From positions 38,881,030-38,945,029 of the forward strand of contig JAJLRJ010000004.1 of the NCBI GenBank assembly GCA_024195265.1: a DNA stretch of 64,000 nucleotides, written 5' to 3'. A model generated the notes under the pieces. That model was not told the DNA's origin. It worked only from the letters and a program-made list of their open reading frames with translations, and made no database searches. The translations under genes and the position numbers were made by a program. Origin of the DNA: Dendrophyllia cribrosa (lineage: Eukaryota > Cnidaria > Anthozoa > Scleractinia > Dendrophylliidae). Shown here in pieces: positions 32,180 to 42,660 of this stretch. The first letter of the stretch is position 1; every line of letters begins with the position of its first letter.

Positions 32180-32890
32180 ATCGACAATTTAATGCTTTAG
32201 AAATCTCAATTTTGGTAGACCTCAGGCCTCTGATATCTTTGAAAGGATCTGATATCTCGGTGGCCTGTGTGCTCCATAATCAACTTATCTGGGATTCCTT
32301 TTTCCAGTGCACGTGTTGCTGTTGTGGCCCTCAGACTGTGATTGCTGAATTGGCCCTGTAGGTCTGCGTCTTTACACATTTTGCTAACAACGTTTCTAAG
32401 CTTGTTATGTCCAACAGGAATCGATGTAAAACAAACTGCAAAAATTAACAGTGAAAATAAAAATATGAAATAAAACTGAAACTTCTCATTACCGTCTCCG
32501 GCTTGCGACCATTAAAACTGACTGACATTTTTATCCTCTTGCGCCCGAATTGTAAATTATATATAATCATTGGCATCATACCTTCATCCGTAGATTTGTA
32601 TTGCTGTCGTGGAGCCTGAGGTAGAATACATTGTTTCCCAGGACCACAGCCTTAGAACACTTCTAGAGAGGCGGACTAAACACATAGCAGGTTCGTCGTC
32701 ATTGGTGTAGTGCTCGATTCGTTTCTGCCTTACGTTACGGTATTTCAATCGTCCGAGGTTATTCTTTTCTCCAAAAGACACCCAAAAAATACCAAGACAA
32801 AAATCATACACAAAAGGTTTAAAATTTAATTGTTGTCGGTTTAGCAAACAAACAATGTGCTATTGTTCTCCGTTTCTCGCCTAAGTGAGA
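32180..32890 (-). pseudogene. Crypton-like tyrosine recombinase remnant
   Basis: On the minus strand, 32450 to 32190 reads TSIPVGHNKLRNVVSKMC, NHSLRATTATRALEKGIPDK, LIMEHTGHRDIRS and FQRYQRP before a stop. This is the C-terminal half of a tyrosine recombinase of the eukaryotic Crypton/ZMYM-associated type, with HxxR, a GHR motif and the nucleophile-position Tyr. Upstream, 32790-32680 gives NNLGRLKYRNVRQKRIEHY and EPAMCLVRL, the preceding block. Between them, a GT at about 32583 and a pyrimidine-poor AG at about 32445 could bound an intron, but the frames do not join cleanly and at least one frameshift is present. The enzyme would cut and rejoin DNA. The region is specific to copy 1 of the duplication. 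Confidence 0.7.
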
Positions 32891-32962
32891 ACAAGTGGTT
32901 TGAATAAACTGTGACCCGTGAAACGCCCTTTCTCGATGCTATGTGAAAACCTTTACAATACT

Positions 32963-33427
32963 CATTCATTCATTCATTCATTTATTTTGTCATTAACCAC
33001 ATTAAAAATATATATAACAATAATAATAATACAATACACTAGGAATTTATAATAACTTAAAAGACGATAGACTACAAAATGTTTAAGGTGGTAGTGACAA
33101 GGAAGCCTATATAGAAGCCGGGGGCTTATGAACTATAGGCTTCCTGACAATATAGAATACATCATACGAATTATGAGGACAGCATAAAATATAAAATGTA
33201 TTATTTTAAAAAGGAAAGAATAGGAAAGGAAAGAAGAAGTATGTAGCTCAACAAAGAGTATTTTTGACTAAGAAATAAGGAATTTTTTAAGTCTTTTGCC
33301 AAACAAATGGATGCTTTCACTGTTTTGAATTTCATGACTTAACGAGTTGAAAAACTTAGGTCCTTGAAACCGAATTGAGAAGTTTCGAATATTAGTTCGA
33401 CAGGGAGGTATGTAAAAAAGGTTGCTT
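32963..33427 (-). mobile_element. 5'-truncated CR1-like LINE, 3' end
   Basis: Minus-strand translation gives YIPPCRTNIRNFSIRFQGPK, FFNSLSHEIQNSESIHLFGK and RLKKFLIS then a stop: the C-terminal tail of CR1-group reverse transcriptases. A 3' untranslated region follows, ending in ATGAATG repeats (tail at 32963-32985). CAATACT flanks both ends (32956-32962, 33428-33434) as a probable target duplication. Confidence 0.8.
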
Positions 33428-33618
33428 CAATACTTACAAAGAAATTGTCTGCGGTCTGATACAAAAAAGACAAACAAACATGCAGATGACAAAACAAGTG
33501 GCCAATTATTGCCCTGTGAAAGGCGACCTTTATATAAGTTATACCTCATGAATAATATCAAGAAATAAGTTAGATAAACCCCTCGAACGTCGGTAAAATC
33601 CATATATATGTATATGTA

Positions 33619-33763
33619 TAGATGGTTTGCAATCAATCTCTAGAGACATAGATAACAATAGTGAAACGAACAAATGCTGGTGGACGAACAAAAGGAGCTA
33701 ATGAGAGAACTATTGTTTATGTCCACCAGCATGGCGGCGATGACGTAACATGAAAACCACCTA
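33619..33763. mobile_element. MITE, TAGRTGGTTTGC ends (copy 1)
   Basis: Inverted ends flank an inner hairpin (TGCTGGTGGAC...GTCCACCAGCA). A relative lies at 51954-52097 in the vWA gene. Both carry a CATGCTGGTGGAC core and a TGACGTMA motif near one end. Confidence 0.65.
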
Positions 33764-33821
33764 TATGGCTTAATACCTCCATTCTCGGGCTTTATTTATT
33801 TAAGTCAAAGCTGCTACCTAG

Positions 33822-36790
33822 ACTGTTGTTGTTTTGAAACAGTTATTTTGACAGTGATTATTTGACCTATAATTATTTGACCTATAATTATTTCTGTGAA
33901 TGTGCGCGTGAAATCGAAGTGAATGGAAAGCGGTCAAACGACAAACTAGAACACTTTGATAATTACTTGGGCGGAGCGACCAAGTATTAAAATGCAGTTT
34001 GGTCGTCGACAAATGTGCAGTATTGCGCAACTCTGGGGATGGCGGGATTGTTCAAACCTTCACCGCGGTCACACGTCCGAGGCGTTTTTCGTTTTATTTG
34101 GTGGGATTCATTTAGTATTAAGTGGAAACGTGGGCAAGGATGTATAAAATAATTAGTTTATGTAACTATCTTTTCATCTTTCTGGCTCAAAATAACGAGC
34201 TTCTTTTCCATCGTTGAAAACTGATCAAAACGCTTCGTGCCTGAGCACAATTGTGTTGGCAAATGGCGCCAACAGTTCTGCGGTTCATAGTTTTCAAACG
34301 CTTAGAACTTTTTTTAGTAAACTTTCAAAACGTTTAGTGAGTTGAAAGTGTATTGTCAATATATGAAACTTTTAATAAACAGTGAAAATGACAACCTTAA
34401 CTTTGAAGTACTTTGGTTAACTTTTGCAAATTTCTCTCGTTTAACCGCGGTGGAGTACACCTGTTGTTTGTTGATGCGAGGCGAACGTCACAAAGTGCGA
34501 GTCGTGTTTTCTCTGTTGCATCTAACAGTTTCATATTCAATATGCGTAAAGAAATTACTCAAGAAGACACTGCGAAAGTATTTGACACTCGCTATTAATT
34601 CTACGATACCTTCATGACGGAAACCCGCTAAAACATGTTCAAACGAACATGAAGAAGATAATTTAGACGAATACATACCTAGCGCTTATTTAATAAGAAG
34701 TGAACAGGGGACAGCGAAGGAAGAAATATAAGCGTGGTAGGAATCCCAATTAATTTCACTTCTTTCGGTTGTTTGCCTTTCATTAATTTTTATTTCGTGA
34801 AGTTGAAGGAACAGAACAGCCAACTGAAACTTTGGGTGCAAAAATTCACCGCCGAGAGAAGATGTAAACAATGCACGCGTTGTCTTGCGAGACGTTACTT
34901 GCGAGTTTTGCTTCCACTAGTGAATGTTTCTCGGGCGAAAATAACCTTAAAGCGATCACTTTTTCATTCAATATTCTTTTCTGTGTTTCGGATACAGAGG
35001 AATAAAAACTGGATATATTTTCGTGTGACTGATTGCGAGATGTTTTATGAAACAGCTGCGTTATGCGTTACTGGAAAGGTTTCAAATTACTTTCACATTA
35101 TGCAAATTGCAACATTTTTACCTCAACTGCAAAAATATGTTTCAAAGGGCTAAATTTGTTTCTCTCCTCCTAAATTATCACTTCTGTCGTTAACTTTGAT
35201 TAAAGTTATAAGTTTCATTCAAACTTTATTATAATAACGGCGGGAATACTTCCAGCAAAACTTTCAATTGGAAAAGTTGTTTTGATCTCGGGTCCGGACC
35301 AGGCAATTACATCATGGCTTCGAAAGGCCACTTTGCGGCTACATTTGCATTCACTTCAAAAGTGTCAGAAACACAGACCAGCTAGTTACAAGATTTAGCT
35401 AAAACCAATAACAACCATCGGGAAACTCTGACATACGGCCTTTTTTTCAACGGTAAGTACAAAGTAGGCATCGATTTGTATTTTTCAGCATGTACTCGTC
35501 TTTTGACACAGTTGACACGCTACTTTAATAATTTACGTGCGATCTCGCACGCTATTAAAGTGTACTGTGTCTTCTTGTTTTGACGGTTAACGCGCTTCTT
35601 TGTTAGACTGCTCACACTATCCGAATACTCCCTATCATCAAACCGTGAAATAACGTGCATGCAGATTCCCAAGACAATTATTCTCCAATATGCCTAATAC
35701 AACGACGCCCAAGTATACGCTTCCACAGCGTCTTGTTTCAAATGAAACATCAACTTTTGGCGAAAGGACTGTGGGGTTTTGTAGATGGTTCATATCTCCT
35801 TGCAAACGATGCGTCGGAAACGTCGGAGGCATTTTTCCGGTCGAGGTTACAGAAAGCGTTCTGGACGATTGTATGTATTGGCGTTTAATACTGCTATAAA
35901 GAAGCAATCTGGCTTTGAAGGTCACTAACATGGAAAAGAATCCTGTTGGTTATGATAGGACCAAGCACATCGATATATGCTACCACTTTGTTCGCGAAGG
36001 AGTACCAAACGGAGCGATCGATTTGAAATAGGTTGCCTCTGATGAAATGATTTCAGACATTCTTACGAAGCCTCTGTCTAAGCATCGCTGCGAGAAACTT
36101 GTCACTGAACTAGGAATGAAAGCTGTCAATTAAGCAACGTCAAAAGTGGGAGTCAGTGTTGTTGTTTTGAAAAAGCCAGTTATTTGACCTATAATTAATT
36201 CACAGATGTTTGCAGTAATAATTAATTCAGAGAATCATTGGACCGAGAGTTTTTTCTTTTGTTATTGAAACAATGACTTTTCGTTTGAATTTACATTTAA
36301 GGAGGCTCAACTCAATTGTTTTTCTTTGCCGCGGGGTGTATGTTTTGAAATCAAAATTTCGCAGGGAAGACATGCTTCGATTGCTTTCATACTTCACCAA
36401 GTTAATAAAATGTGATCAAAGATTTTTGTGTCACTTATTTCCAAGCGACAGCGGTTACTATAGCAACGCCAGCTGATTGCACTTTGTTTTAAACAATATC
36501 GTTTTTCTAAAAATCTAGTCTGACACTTCACAATGAAACTTTCAAATTTTGTAGTGCTCACGTATCACTAGCTGCGGATGAAGTTTCAAGAAAATTTATA
36601 AGACGGTTTTCAAGTAAATCAAAAGTCATTTTTAAGGCATGATAGACAATATTCTATTCTTCTTTAATAATGGATCCGTTCATTGTAGTGATTTTTGTTG
36701 TCTTTATCTTACATTCCGTTTTCTCGTTATTTCACACGTTTTACTGTTTAAATTACTTTATTCGTATCATTTTTAGCTATTAAAAAAAGG
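33822..36790 (+). mobile_element. Deleted copia-type LTR retrotransposon, copy 1
   Basis: A repeat starting TGTTGTTGTTTTGAAA occurs at 33822 and 36158, bounding a relic and probably marking LTR starts. Inside, 35728-35890 encodes FQMKHQLLAKGLWGFVDGS and RLQKAFWTIV, the start of a copia Gag. 35955-36132 encodes NPVGYDRTKHIDICYHFV, then SDILTKPLSKHRCEKLVTEL, the end of copia RNase H. Protease, integrase and reverse transcriptase are missing between them. The same fusion occurs in copy 2, so the deletion predates the duplication. Confidence 0.75.
33960..35720. other. Insert in copia relic copy 1, unrecognised
   Basis: About 1.76 kb with no counterpart in copy 2, where GATAATTTCAAATGAAAC is continuous (about 42901-42918). 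No domain was recognised. Open frames such as 34734-35153 plus (139 residues) look non-coding in composition. Confidence 0.45.
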
Positions 36791-36792
36791 GA

Positions 36793-37250
36793 AGTTAAAG
36801 ACACCTGCTGGATACTGCGACCTGTTCTGATGCTCTTGCGCTTGCTAATTGAAATTATTCGAGTTTGCCATAATTAAACTGAACGATGACTGTTCAATAA
36901 TAAAAAAAAAGCTGGATCTAGCTCAACGTACACGAGGCGAGTTTGCAGTATTGCGAAAGTAAAAATCTGAGTGTTTCAGGGTTTCATTGGCTTTTTAACA
37001 GTAGAAAAACAAGAAGCCATGATATGACCTGCTTGGGGCAGGACATCGCACCTTTTGATCTTTGGGTGTGGCGGCCATAGTTATGTCTGCTCCCGACTGC
37101 AGTTATGTCCAATGTAAACACCAAAGTTAAAAGGGCGACCCACACCTTAATGCGAGTATCCTGGCGAGTTTTAAACAAAGGGCTCCCGACAAAGCCGGGA
37201 TTTTTATCCACCACAAATATGCGAAGCACACGTCTTTGAAAGTCGCCTCG
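36793..37250. other. Spacer between the two duplication copies
   Basis: No gene recognised. Confidence 0.4.
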
Positions 37251-37257
37251 TACTTAA

Positions 37258-37903
37258 AGAGAGAGTTTCACGGTTCGGCGCATGTGCAAGCTATGACGTA
37301 ACCCATTTAATTTCATTGTTTAGACCAATCGGAAGCGAATAGATACTCAGTCAGCTGATTGAATAGATGATTACAGCTGTTTCGAGAAAGGTTGTCAGAA
37401 AAAAGCGCAAAAAGTGCACGCGACAATCCCGAAAAATAATATGCGATATGATCAATGAATTTTAATAAGTCAAATAAATACATGAAACCCGCGATGCCTC
37501 GTCCGTACGGGGACGATCTTAGATGGCGGGCCATTGGGATAAATGAGTTTAGGATATAGCGTGGATGACTACCCACAATACCTTTCTGGATTGTCGCGTG
37601 CACTTTTACGCTTTTCTCCGATAACCTTTCTCGGAACAGCTGTATATATACCCATGCACGCCATGAAAACCACCAGAGCGTAGAATAAATCCTTCGGGTC
37701 AAAGGTTTTATTCGATGTTGACTTTGTCGATGTATTTCGTTAAAATTTTCTGTGAAATTTGGTCATCCTTCGCTTTGTTTGGACTAATTATAGTATGTGA
37801 TTATTGAAGTAAATGCAAGTGGTTTTTTAACCGACAAAATTGGTAAGTAAGCGAATAAAGCATTTTAATCTGTGCACATGCGCCGAACCGTGAAACCATC
37901 CCT
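37258..37903. mobile_element. TIR element, TTTCACGGTTCGG ends (copy II)
   Basis: Same family as 6828-7246. TTAA flanks both ends (37254-37257, 37904-37907). It carries a nested element at 37374-37642. Confidence 0.8.
37374..37642. mobile_element. Nested 269-bp TA-flanked MITE
   Basis: The ends CAGCTGTTTCGAGAAAGGTT and the inverted CAGCTGTTCCGAGAAAGGTT extend to GTGCACGCGACAATCC. TA flanks both sides. Copy I at about 6991-7010 (GATAATTATACATACC) is the uninterrupted site. Confidence 0.8.
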
Positions 37904-38120
37904 TTAAAATCGGGGATCTAGCTTGGGCGTGGATTGAAGATGAAATTTAATTTACTTCCTTTTCGACTGTCTTAAATATTGAAGTGTCCTTGTCTCAGTT
38001 TTAGATATTCAACGTAAAGCTGCAATGCGACGTTTTCACCTGACTTTACGCTGCGGTACGAAACAAACTATTTTTAATCATCATTAGCTTCAAGTACCTT
38101 CTTTTGTTGCGTCCATCAGC

Positions 38121-38159
38121 ATGGCCGCTGCGCTTCCCTCAGGCATACCGATTGATTGA
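38121..38159 (+). promoter_or_regulatory. Short upstream ORF before epimerase 2
   Basis: ATG in the context AGCATGGCC, encoding MAAALPSGIPID then stop. Its start and first residues match the upstream frame of copy 1, and the rest has diverged. Confidence 0.3.
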
Positions 38160-38249
38160 TTTGACTGATTGATCAGATATACCGATGGCTAAAAATTAGC
38201 ATTTCTTCATATCATTGCTCCAAAGCAATATCCAAGTCCATTGAATAAG

Positions 38250-40667
38250 ATGGACAGCGATAAATTGACCTTGGTATTCTTGCTTATCAGTGTCACTGGT
38301 ATGACAGAACAGACCATACACCCTTTTCTATATTTTTCACACATCGATGTGGCTACTTTAAAGCAACAGGCAAAAACTTCTCATCGAGACATTTTTGCTC
38401 GCATCACAGAAGCAGCCACAGTGATCAAGAAGACGCCGTTGTCTCACATACCACCAAGAGATTGGATCAAATTCTCTAAAAAATGGAATGAAGGGTTTGG
38501 TAACAATTTGGGTGCGTTAGCTATGTATTGTGTGCTGGAAGATCGCGATGCTGAAGCTAGAGGGATTGCATTTGAAATTATTGACGCCTTTATTTCGTTG
38601 CCTAACTGGCGTGTAAAAGCAATGTGGGATGATGACGTACCCGTGGCTCACAGTCTGGTTGGCATGACAACAGCTTTTGATTTTTTGTATGAGTATCTTG
38701 ATCCCAAGCGCCGAGTTCAAATGCTGGCCAAAATCACTGACGTTTCCAGAGAGATCTATGATCACGCAACGGCTCGGGGCACCATGTACGTACATAATCA
38801 CTCCCCAACTATTTGGGTGGCACTGCTCACAAGCGTACTGGTTGTTGAAAAACACGGCATTGTTGAGACTGTTGAAACCACTAAATGGAAGGATAAGAGT
38901 AACGAAGTTCTCAACAGAACAATGTTCATATTAAGCAAAGTCGAAGACGGTTCCATGAACGAAGGCGTCAGTTATGGCTCGTACACCTCAAGGTCTCTCA
39001 CACAGTACATATTCTTGGCGAAGAGGCACATGCAAATTGACTTGACAAATAATTTGTGGCTGCGTGAACATTTCTGGTTCATGTACCACACCATCATTCC
39101 GGGTTTTCGCGAGACAGTTGGTATTGCCGACTCAAACTATAACTGGCTTTACGGACCTGAAAGCCAACTTGTCTTTCTAGATAAATTTGTCATGCGAAAT
39201 GGATATGGCAACTGGCTCGCGGGAAAGATAAGGAAATTGCGTTCTGCAGGCGACGACCCTTTAATGGCATCTTCTACCTCTCAGCGATATTGCACTCTAC
39301 ACACCGAATTCCTTTTTTATGATGCTAACATTCCAGAAAAAGCACCTCCAAATGCGCGAATGCCTCAGTTACACATATTTAGAGACTGGGGTGTCGTAAC
39401 TTATGGAGGGGGTGCTCTCGATATGCATGGCCGAAGAAGTACCTTTCTATCGTTTAAATCGAGCGTTCTACACGGAAAGGCTGTGAACCAGATTGTAAGG
39501 ACGAAGCCTTACAGCTGGATAAAGGGTCGATACCAGTTCAATCCTGGTCACGAACATCCGGATCAAGGCTCCTTTGTTTTTGCACCTTACGGAGTCCCCT
39601 TTATCACTGAAGCCTATTATGGACCAAAATTCACGTGGTTGAATAACGTTCTATTATTTGGACCAGCAGCCAATCCGTCGTGTTCCGCGCCATACGAGGG
39701 CCAACTGGGAGACTGTGAAAAATGGTTGCGAGTTAAGAATGAAGAAATTTGGCTTGCTGAGGCTGAAATTGTTGCTGTTTCTAAGAGTAGCGGAATGGTT
39801 TTTATCAGCGGTGAGGTTTCAAAGTGGTACAGCTCATCTCTAGGACTAACAAGTGTGTATCGCTCTGTGATTCTGTTACATCCGGGAGTGTTGCTTGTCG
39901 TGGATCACGTGGCAAAATCGTCGAAGAGTGCTATTTGCTACGTTGGTGCTTTTTTCCACAACAGGGAAGCAGCGTTTACATTAAAGAAAACGATAAACAG
40001 GCAACACTACAGCGAGCTTGTGTTGAATGATAAAACGTACCAAGTATTATGGTCGAACACTAATGACCATCGAAGTACGGTGCGGTCTCAAAGCGCCGAG
40101 TACCCAGCAGAATATAAAACAAGAAAGACTAATTACCTTAACATTACAACAAATCTAAATGCAACGCAGACCAGATTGGCATACGTTTTTATAGCTCCTG
40201 GAATCAAGGTCACGCGGCCACAGTTGAATGACCAAAACGAGGGCGTCCAAGTTTCTCTGAAAATAAACAACGTTCAGCACCTCGTTTCGATTGTAACCAG
40301 TTACAAGATTCCCAAGGACAGGTACAAATTTCTCGGTTTTAACGGATTTGGAAAGGTTCAAGTGGATGGTAATCGTGACATATTTTTTGGCTCGCACAAA
40401 AATGCTTTGCCAAAGAGAATAAAGAATACACTGAATGTATCAACTATCAACATAATGACGCTGTTTGTTTGGGTGAGTGGCTTGACCGCTGTTTCGTTTC
40501 TCTGTAGAAGAAGACATCGCAAGGTTTTGTCTCGTTGTTTCCTGCTTAGACGTGCACAATTCGCCGGCACCGTGTTTTTCATTTTGTTATGGACAGTTCT
40601 GTTTTGGTCCGCGGCTTTGTTGTTAAAGAGGGCCGACTCGATTTGGGGAGACCTAGAGTGGCCTTAG
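38250..40667 (+). CDS. DSE-like: Dermatan-sulfate epimerase-like protein, copy 2
   Basis: An intronless 805-residue paralogue of the gene at 26365, in the same orientation about 9.5 kb downstream. It keeps the signal segment, HPFLYFSHIDVATLKQQA, VHNHSPTIWVALL, PGHEHPDQGSFVFAP, the ADSNYNWLYGPE block and both C-terminal membrane spans. By eye it differs at roughly thirty residues and by three small in-frame indels, two of them in the basic loop between the membrane spans. One cluster of changes, KDWGK to TARGT, lies just before the VHNHSP motif, next to the presumed active site. Upstream of 38250 the frame has no other ATG (TTG at 38241), which fixes this start. Both copies are open, so both are probably expressed or very recently duplicated. 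Confidence 0.92.
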   Translation: MDSDKLTLVFLLISVTGMTEQTIHPFLYFSHIDVATLKQQAKTSHRDIFARITEAATVIKKTPLSHIPPRDWIKFSKKWNEGFGNNLGALAMYCVLEDRDAEARGIAFEIIDAFISLPNWRVKAMWDDDVPVAHSLVGMTTAFDFLYEYLDPKRRVQMLAKITDVSREIYDHATARGTMYVHNHSPTIWVALLTSVLVVEKHGIVETVETTKWKDKSNEVLNRTMFILSKVEDGSMNEGVSYGSYTSRSLTQYIFLAKRHMQIDLTNNLWLREHFWFMYHTIIPGFRETVGIADSNYNWLYGPESQLVFLDKFVMRNGYGNWLAGKIRKLRSAGDDPLMASSTSQRYCTLHTEFLFYDANIPEKAPPNARMPQLHIFRDWGVVTYGGGALDMHGRRSTFLSFKSSVLHGKAVNQIVRTKPYSWIKGRYQFNPGHEHPDQGSFVFAPYGVPFITEAYYGPKFTWLNNVLLFGPAANPSCSAPYEGQLGDCEKWLRVKNEEIWLAEAEIVAVSKSSGMVFISGEVSKWYSSSLGLTSVYRSVILLHPGVLLVVDHVAKSSKSAICYVGAFFHNREAAFTLKKTINRQHYSELVLNDKTYQVLWSNTNDHRSTVRSQSAEYPAEYKTRKTNYLNITTNLNATQTRLAYVFIAPGIKVTRPQLNDQNEGVQVSLKINNVQHLVSIVTSYKIPKDRYKFLGFNGFGKVQVDGNRDIFFGSHKNALPKRIKNTLNVSTINIMTLFVWVSGLTAVSFLCRRRHRKVLSRCFLLRRAQFAGTVFFILLWTVLFWSAALLLKRADSIWGDLEWP

Positions 40668-40983
40668 TGATTTAAAAGACTTAGAATGACTTAAAGACTT
40701 AAAAGTCATTGGACTTGTTATTCTAGGACTTCTAGGTCCACGCTTCAAATCTTCCTCAGTATCTGACCACAAGATGCTTTTGGATGTATAATACTGCAGT
40801 CCAGTGTTCACTTTCTAGACCACGCTATGTAATCATCCATCTAATTCGCGTTCTACAAGTCGGGATTTGAAACAATTATGTTTAGAATACATTGTTATTT
40901 GCTCCTATTTGATTAATTTACTTGTTTTCAATTAGGACGTTTGAGCTAAATACGATGACACTGCAACTAACCCATCCACGTGA

Positions 40984-41033
40984 ACAATGGCGGATCCAGA
41001 CTCCAACGAAAGGGGGTGGGGAGGAGTGAATAA

Positions 41034-41073
<40 letters not shown>

Positions 41074-41177
41074 GGGGAGGGGGAAGGAGTGTCAATAGAG
41101 ACTGAAAAAATTATCGGCCGTTCGCGCCTTACTTTTGGCAAGATAAGGGGAGTGGCACTCCCCTGGTTCCGCCAATG
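40984..41177. mobile_element. GGCGGATCCAG MITE, copy 2, with 39-bp poly-G
   Basis: Same element as 29085-29271. The core is G39 at 41034-41072, whereas copy 1 has an interrupted purine tract. The tract length may be an assembly estimate. Confidence 0.75.
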
Positions 41178-41290
41178 GTGTAGACACTCGTATCACGGAA
41201 GTGAAATAAAATCCTTATACTGTCAGAGTCAAACAGTGAAATGTGATTCTAAATTCTTAAATCTGTAGATGAAATCCTACGATGAGACCA

Positions 41291-41777
41291 TTTAATTAAA
41301 AGCTACAGAGCAGTACTTTCATGTAGTACTGTTTATTAAATGCTACAGAGCATTACTTTTTTTTCATTTTCATTTATTTGTTTACTCCAAACCTTTACAG
41401 ATGTTAATAATTAAATTTGAACCTTGTTATATTAGGAAGGAGAGGAGAGGGGCACGTCTAGATAAACTAATATTGTGCCCCCTAAAGTTATATAAGTATA
41501 AACAAAAAACTTGTAATTTTTTATTAAAAATGTAAAAGGAAAACTTATAAAATAGCTTGGTAAATGTCAAAAGAGATGATGTTTCATTAGCATTACTTTC
41601 CTGTGGTACTGTTTATTAAAAGCTACAGAGCAGTACTTTCATGTGGTACTGTTTATTAAAAGCTACAGAGCAGTACTTTCCTGTGGTACTGTTTATTAAA
41701 GCCTACAGAGCAGTACTTTCATGTAGTTTTGTTTATTAAAAGCTACAGAGCAGTACTTTCATGTGGTACTGTTTATT
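41291..41777 (+). repeat. 40-bp satellite array, copy 2, interrupted
   Basis: The same ATTAAAAGCTACAGAGCAGT unit as copy 1, with about six units left. It is split by a LINE tail that landed inside a unit. Confidence 0.85.
41360..41588 (-). mobile_element. 229-bp LINE 3' tail inserted in a satellite unit
   Basis: AGCATTACTTT is duplicated exactly (41349-41359, 41589-41599). On the minus strand the insert begins with coding-like NETSSLLTFTKLFYKF, the usual C-terminus of CR1/L2 reverse transcriptases, and ends in an ATGAAAATGAAAAAAA tail. This is a classic 5'-truncated insertion. Confidence 0.8.
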
Positions 41778-41892
41778 ATGCTGTACAAGGTGGTTCTATC
41801 TGTTTTAACTTTTGAGTCTGTGGATGAAATCCCACCATGTGACCATTTAATTAAAAGCTACAATGCAGTACTTTCCACTTTCCTGTGGTATT

Positions 41893-42360
41893 GTATTCCT
41901 GTAAAAACACTGAAAATTGTTCGGGAGGCCCGTGAACCATAAAGCCTAAAGTTCGGCTGCGTGTAGTTAGTCGTAGTCGTCCTGGTGGTGTAGTGGTTGA
42001 CACGTCGACGCTAGAAAGTCGGGGACGCGGGTTCGAATCCCGATCAGGACAATTTTTAAAGGTTTTCACTTTGTGTTTATTTATTCTTTATTTGACTGGT
42101 TTAAGTTCATTTGTGTTATTTATATCCGTCAAAAAGGCCTAGAAGCCTTCCAGTCAGATCCTGTGAAAACACTGAAAATTGTTCGGGAGGCCCGTGCATG
42201 AGCCATAAAGCCTAAAGTTCGGCTGCGTTATTGCGTAGTCGTCCTGGTGGTGTAGTGGTGTCCCGATCAGGACAATTTTTAGGGTTTTCACTTTGTGTTT
42301 ATTTATTCTTTATTTGACTGGTTTAAGTTCATTTGTGTTACTATATATATTTATATATAT
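41893..42360 (+). repeat. Tandem duplicate of a tRNA-like unit
   Basis: Two copies of a block run from GTGAAAACACTGAAAATTGTT through a tRNA-like core to GGTTTAAGTTCATTTGTGTTA. The first has the full core; in the second the core is deleted between TGTAGTGGTG and TCCCGATCAGGAC. The block is absent from copy 1 of the segmental duplication. Confidence 0.75.
41979..42050 (+). tRNA. tRNA-like sequence, probably SINE head or pseudo-tRNA
   Basis: The 72 nt fold with a seven-pair acceptor stem (GTCCTGG with TCAGGAC, one G-T), a four-pair D stem (GTGT/ACAC), an anticodon stem TCGAC/GTCGG and a T arm with the loop TTCGAAT. The A box TGGTGTAGTGG and B box GGTTCGAATCC are excellent polymerase III promoter matches. 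The anticodon loop has eight bases (GCTAGAAA) and the T stem has one mismatch, so I cannot assign an anticodon. The unit is embedded in a repeat. Confidence 0.4.
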
Positions 42361-42660
42361 AATTATTATTATTTAGCCTATGGATGATATCTTACCCCAT
42401 GACCATTGAAATAAGAGTTGCTCAAAAGGACTTTGACCGCCAAACAAATGTTGTCTACAAGATCCCCTGCGCTGAGTGTCCCTGGAACTACATCAGTGAC
42501 ACTGGTAGATGTTTTAGAACTCGAAAGAAAGAACACATCAGAACGGTAAGAAAGGCTCAAATATTTCCAAACATGCTTTGTCTAACAATCATTTAATTGA
42601 CTTGACTCAAAAACATAAAGACGACTACCGAGTGCTTAAGACTAGAGTCGTGGCATAGTG
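42361..42660 (+). pseudogene. Penelope GIY-YIG fragment, copy 2
   Basis: TNVVYKIPCAECPWNYISDT is followed by GRCFRTRKKEHIRTVRKAQ: the GIY-YIG core of a PLE, with S-D where most have G-E. It is the duplicate of the fragment at 31200-31615, without the MITE. Confidence 0.75.

Larger units (their letters stand above)
26065..36790 (+). repeat. Segmental duplication, copy 1 (10.7 kb)
   Basis: Order: epimerase gene, G-rich MITE, 40-bp array, PLE fragment, copia relic. The same order is present at 37930-44130. Copy 1 is longer because of a 1.29-kb TIR element (29794-31085), a block at about 31618-33815 (recombinase and LINE remnants) and about 1.8 kb inside the copia relic. Confidence 0.85.

Noticed and set aside
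31957..32361. 134-residue plus-strand frame
   Set aside because: It is the antisense shadow of the tyrosine recombinase remnant on the minus strand.
34734..35153. 139-residue plus-strand frame
   Set aside because: Composition is not protein-like, it lies in an unrecognised insert, and no motif is seen.
35638..35931. Minus-strand 97-residue frame over the copia Gag remnant
   Set aside because: Antisense shadow; the plus strand carries the recognisable Gag residues.
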